Assembly (NCBI GenBank): GCA_963556495.2
Contig: OY747705.1
Location: 22,126,001-22,190,000, forward strand
Reading direction: 5' to 3'
DNA: 64,000 nt
From: Valencia hispanica
Lineage: Eukaryota; Chordata; Actinopteri; Cyprinodontiformes; Valenciidae
Shown here in pieces: positions 59,600 through 64,000 of the stretch. Each line of letters starts with the position of its first letter. The stretch's first letter is position 1. The translations under genes were made by a program, and so were the position numbers. Under the pieces are notes generated by a model that searched no databases, was not told the origin of the DNA, and was given only the letters and a program-made list of their open reading frames with translations.

Positions 59600-61239
59600 A
59601 AAACCTTTTATTCAGAGTTTTCCACTTGAAACTACTTTACTCATATTTAAAGACCGTTTAAATAGGAATAAATACACTTTGTGAAGCATCCCTGAAACCA
59701 AGTAGGTAGAAAAAGCTGTTATGAATCTGAGAAATCATAGCGAGCACGTCTTGACATAAAAAAAAAATGGGAATGATTGAGTCAAGGGTGAAGGTTTTCA
59801 AATCGGTTCTTTCCGACATACGTTTCTATAAACAGTGGGTGGACACCCACCTGAAATCACTTGAGTCAACAACCTTACTGTCTTTCTGACAGTAATGCTA
59901 TGAAAGACAGCTGAGCTAGAAGAACTAAATAAAATATATTTTGCTATAATCTTCTATTTAAGACTGTGAATTTCTATAGATTTACATCCAGATGCCTTTG
60001 GACTAAACAGAAGTGGCAGATAATTGAAGGTGAGTTCATATCTTCCAGTTTATTAACAGTTATAACAATTATAATTGAAATGTCAAGACGATATGTAGGC
60101 TACTATCCAGAATTTTCTGACAAAAGTTGGTCGGTCTGTTATTACTAATGCCAGCTGGTTAGCTAGACTGTTGTGCCTTTAGTGATGTCATCACTTGAAA
60201 TACAGAAGCAGAATAGACGGGCGTGTTTTTTTTACTCTTTAAAGACTAGCTGTTTTTATTGTAAATAGATTTGTTAGTGAAAAACAAAACAGCCATTAGA
60301 TAGTTTCTTTAAAACAGAGTTGCTAAAACTGATTTTGAACTCAATTTGGGATTTGTGTCCATGTACATATTTCAAAACATGGATTCAAATAAACTGGTAT
60401 GTCGAATACAATAAGGTTGTATGGAGCACCAATGGTGGCCCGATTCTGTGATGAATACAAAATAGCTACTTGAATAGAATTGAATGCTATTCTAAAGAGA
60501 CGATTAAAAAAGGGTTGGTGGGTGCCTGTCTCCACCAATCATCTTGCGTGGGGGTGGGGGGGTGCACCCTGGACAGGTCGTCTGTCCTTTTCAGGACACA
60601 ATTAAATATTTTTCATTTTATTATTTAGTTAAAACAAAACAAAAATCTATGTCTACTACCTAAATTACAAATGAGTAAAATGTTTTATTCATAAAAAAAG
60701 TCAAATCAGTTTCCCTGGTTATTTTATTACCTTAGTTAATTGGTTACTTCAATGAATTGATCATTTGTTAAAATCCAGAATAAAATATTTAATAAATTCA
60801 AAGAAATGCTTGTTTCATTCCCCAAAAAGTCAGAATTTATTTAAATATTTCATCTATTATTATGGAGACCTATGAAAAGTTTGTTTTGTATTTTTATTAT
60901 AAATTAGCTAAACATTTTGTTAATTAAATTATTTCGTTGTTTTTTATATTAACTAATGAGCAAAACTTTACAGAAGTCATTTAACAGTTTGAGTAGAAAT
61001 GAATCGTGGCACCTTTGACCCTCCATTTTTTTCCCTTCAGGTTGCAGGTTTAGTTCTATTTATGTTTATTGATGAACGTTTAGGAAAAGCTTGCTAACCA
61101 TAAACCTGTATAGAAACCCCCCCTGCAGAATGCATGACAGTTTCCTTAAAATTCGGGTAATTTTTGCCTTTATCATCATTATTTAATTTGACCAGCATGA
61201 CTGGAAATGGAGTCATGGATGCCTTGCATTTGGAAGGGA
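59600..61239. other. No recognised feature
   Basis: AT-rich intergenic sequence after edem3 with only short chance frames. I see no transposon ends or exon with known motifs. Confidence 0.45.
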
Positions 61240-62140
61240 TGTGATCCAACCGTCAGCTCAGTCGCTGCTGACTCCTGAAGCTCTGCGCAGCTCGGCCCCG
61301 GCACTGATTGGTGAGTCGGTGGGGTAAGATGGCTGCATCGCTGCGCGCCGCGCATTAGTGGCATCCTGGTAAATGACGCAGGCCACGGTTTACGTTCAGT
61401 CCTCTCAGCTTCCCAGTCTCCATAGCTCCGATCTCACCCCGGCACACAGCCCCGGAAGACCGTCCGACCCGGGCTGTTTGGCTGTTCCCCCAGTGGACCG
61501 AGCCACCCCGGTTCCTCTGAGTAAGTACAAACGTGAGTTACTTTCCGACGGTCTCCCGAAGGTGCAGTTTTGTGCTCCAGTCAGAGCCACGTTGTGTGTA
61601 ATTTCTCGCTGTTTCCCGAGTGAACCGTGATTAACCGGCGCTCTCCTTCCTCTCCGCACACGGAGCTTGGCGTTTTGTTGTCTGCGGGGCTCCGTGAGAA
61701 AACACGGCTGCTGTTTTTTGTTGTTGTATTTAACTGCAACACGAGAAGAAGCGAAAGTGGAGACGTGTTTCGGACCGTCTGTGGTGTGAGTGGGCTGCAT
61801 CGGACAGCTTTGGGCTCAGCAGCGCAGTTCAAATTTTCCACTCATCCTGGTTGGCTGTGCCACCCTGTCCCACTGCTCTCTGAGGCCGACTGTTTTAGGA
61901 CAGACAGAGGGGAGACCTGTGCAGACCGAGGCTGTAGGCCGGTGACTCCTGAGGAAGTCCAGCCGTGCACGGACACGGCTCGAACCCTGCTCCCCCGCAG
62001 ATCTGCCTTGCCCTGTGGGGGAACAAAGCGCCCAGTGTCTCCCTGCGGTGCAGCCCGGGCACAGCTGCTCGAGCCTCGGGACTGGACGGGGTTGCATGCC
62101 GCTGCTCCTGCACACAGACTCCCGTGACTTACAACTCCCC
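61240..62140 (+). promoter_or_regulatory. CpG-rich island, possible promoter/first exon of a downstream gene
   Basis: GC- and CpG-dense relative to the rest of the window (for example around 61339-61352 and 61460-61510). A good donor-like GAGTAAGTAC occurs at about 61517-61526, as at the end of a 5' exon. A short frame MAASLRAAH (61329 onward) would be at most an upstream ORF. No recognisable protein starts here before the window ends. Confidence 0.5.
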
Positions 62141-62576
62141 CCCCCCAAGCTCTTTGGTGTGTAGCGTCTAACTACTGCACGCGTTTATCAGTCATTTCTG
62201 CTATTGTTTATGCAGAGCCGATCCAAGATTGAATGAGGCCCTCAGCAGATTTTATGTAGGGGTCCCCCCACAATTTAAGCCCACCAGCCACCTCAGCACA
62301 ACTCTTTATATAGTGTCCATGTCTGATCGGCGAACCAACAATGAATTAACGATACTATGCAGTTGAATGCATTTTTCCTCCCACTACCAAATCACAATAG
62401 AAAAAAAACACCCCTGCTTTGGCTGTGTTTAGGTCGATGACATCCCAAGAGGCACAGTTCATAAACGTTGTGGTGGACGGGCCACGTTTGAACAATTTTG
62501 ACATGATTTCGAGTTGCTTTTTGTTGGTTGAACTGGCGTGTTTGTGCTGGACTTTCACCCTATTGACCTAATAATA

Positions 62577-62822
62577 ATAATGGCTTGCATTTATATAGGG
62601 CTTTTCGAGACCCTCAAAGCGCTTTACAGCTCCATTATTCATTCACTCTTACATTCACACGAGCTATGATTATAGTCACAGCTGCCATATCGCGCCATCG
62701 GCCCCTGTGGCCAACACCAGTAGGCGGGTAGGGGAAGTGTCTTGCCCAAGGACACAACGACATGTAGCAGGTGGAAGCAGGAATCGAACCCACGATTTCT
62801 GGGTCGCAGGCCGACAACTTCT
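62577..62822. repeat. Fish interspersed repeat, second copy of the 36166 family
   Basis: Shares CTTGCATTTATATAGGGCTT, CCCTCAAAGCGCTTTACAG, AACACCAGTAGGCGGG and AAGTGTCTTGCCCAAGGAC with the copy at 36166-36440, in the same order. It ends in GAATCGAACCCACGATTTCT. Confidence 0.7.
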
Positions 62823-63679
62823 ACCTGTAGCTTTAAAGCTTGAACTGTTATTGTGTTTAGGCTTTTGCTTGAATGAACTCTCTTTCTGACTGCTGACGAG
62901 TGGCGTTCTCTTCTTTTACCCTTCTGGTGTTGACTGGAATGATGGTGATGGTGTAGGGTGGGCCTGATGATTCTGCATGAAACCTAATTTGGACTTGAAA
63001 ATCATCGCAATGATGCGTATTGACCAGACAGCGGGTTTTTTCCTATATCCAGGGTTGAAGAGTTCTGATAATGCAACCTGGCCATTGCAGTCTGCCTCGG
63101 ACCTCTTCACGAACTGCCTCTATGTCTTCAATTGTGGCCAAAATGTTTTGAAATCCAAACAGTCTTATCTCATTCTGCTCAAATGTTTTGAGTGAACACC
63201 TTAATCAAATTTTTTTTTTTTCATTTTTAACATTTTTTACTTTTCCCCTTTATTATTTATCTGTATTTATTATGTCGGATCCCATAAAGGCAAAAATAAT
63301 AACAGAACAATTGTACATCTGGATGAAAATCATCCAAGGTTTCAGAATCTCATATCTCATACATGGACAGTGTATAATCTTAATTAGAAAGTGAAATGAT
63401 AGACACCAAATAAACTAAGTAGATGGATGCGTTTTAACATTCACATCACTACAAAACCAGACAATTAGTTCATTGTTATAAAATTATTACGTTTCTTAAG
63501 CTTTTATCTTACATCTTGTTGTCAGCATCTGAATCCAACCTGTTAGTTCATCAGTTCTAGTTGTGATGCCAAGAAGAAACCACAGGAGAAGTGGCATCAC
63601 ACACGGACGAGCTGCTGTGATGTTTATGTAATGTGTTCTCCAGCTCAGACACAAGCAGCAGAGATTCAATTAAAATCAA
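62823..63679. other. No recognised feature
   Basis: Mixed composition with no exon or transposon ends that I can support. Confidence 0.4.
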
Positions 63680-64000
63680 CATACTTTATTTATCCCAAAA
63701 GGGAAATACATTTTGTCAAAAGTCATATAATCCAATGATCTTCAAAGACTCATTGTGGATGGTGATGCTGTGGGCATCAAGCATCTCTTGTAGCAGTCAG
63801 TGTTGATACTAATCTGAAGAAGCCTCTGATTGAAGACCCTGTTGCTGTTAGAAAGTCTCGTGACTGTCACGCACAACTGTCATCACATGCTAACAACTCG
63901 ATATCCAGGGACATGGATGATATTCCACAGCAGTCCTAGATGACGCCATCAGTTGTTGGATAGCACTGCTAATCCACTTCATTTGCTCTTGCCGCCCCTC
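63680..64000 (-). mobile_element. LINE 3' end, antisense, running off the window
   Basis: The plus strand reads TACTTTATTTATCCCAAAAG and GGAAATAC, the complement of the usual fish LINE ending (GTATTTCCCTTTTGGGATAA then AATAAAGTA). The tail is at 63680-63712 and the body continues to the window end, so its length is unknown. Confidence 0.6.

Noticed and set aside
61627..62127. 166-residue plus-strand open frame in the CpG-rich block
   Set aside because: GC-rich sequence yields long frames on both strands by chance; there is no recognisable domain and an equally long antisense frame competes.

Overview
The window looks like ray-finned (teleost) fish nuclear DNA. Its genes are split by GT-AG introns, it is AT-rich, and most of the non-coding space is Tc1/mariner, hAT, piggyBac-type, SINE and LINE debris of kinds typical of fish. 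The genus cannot be named from the sequence. I found no prokaryotic operon, CRISPR array, tRNA or rRNA gene.

Layout. At 1-7.3 kb (+ strand) lie exons of a Notch receptor, closest by motif to Notch2, in an abnormal order: exons for EGF repeats 15-21 come first, then a ~2 kb repeat with a tandem ~590-bp unit, then exons for EGF 8-11, then a frameshifted EGF12 that has lost most of its cysteines. From 7.3 to 24.3 kb there is no host gene I can support. This stretch holds two nearly complete Tc1-like transposons with broken transposases, a solo LTR with target duplications, several MITEs, a minisatellite and LINE fragments.

From 24.3 to 35.5 kb on the minus strand is a complete npl gene (N-acetylneuraminate lyase, 11 coding exons, 303 residues), whose introns are filled with Tc1 and LINE copies. 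From 40.8 to 58.8 kb on the plus strand is a complete edem3 gene (20 coding exons, 887 residues, signal peptide to C-terminal KDEL). The two start codons face away from each other across ~5.3 kb. Both proteins act on glycans: NPL cleaves free cytosolic sialic acid, and EDEM3 trims mannose from misfolded ER glycoproteins for ER-associated degradation. The window gives no evidence that they are regulated together.

From 59.6 to 64 kb there are no recognised coding exons. A GC- and CpG-rich block at ~61.2-62.1 kb may be the promoter and first exon of a further plus-strand gene, and the window ends in antisense LINE 3' sequence.

I see no new multi-gene system. The most unusual points are the shuffled, decaying Notch segment and several nested insertions that can be dated relative to each other. 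The best nest is Tc1 < SINE < piggyBac-type MITE in an edem3 intron, with clear target duplications for the inner two layers.
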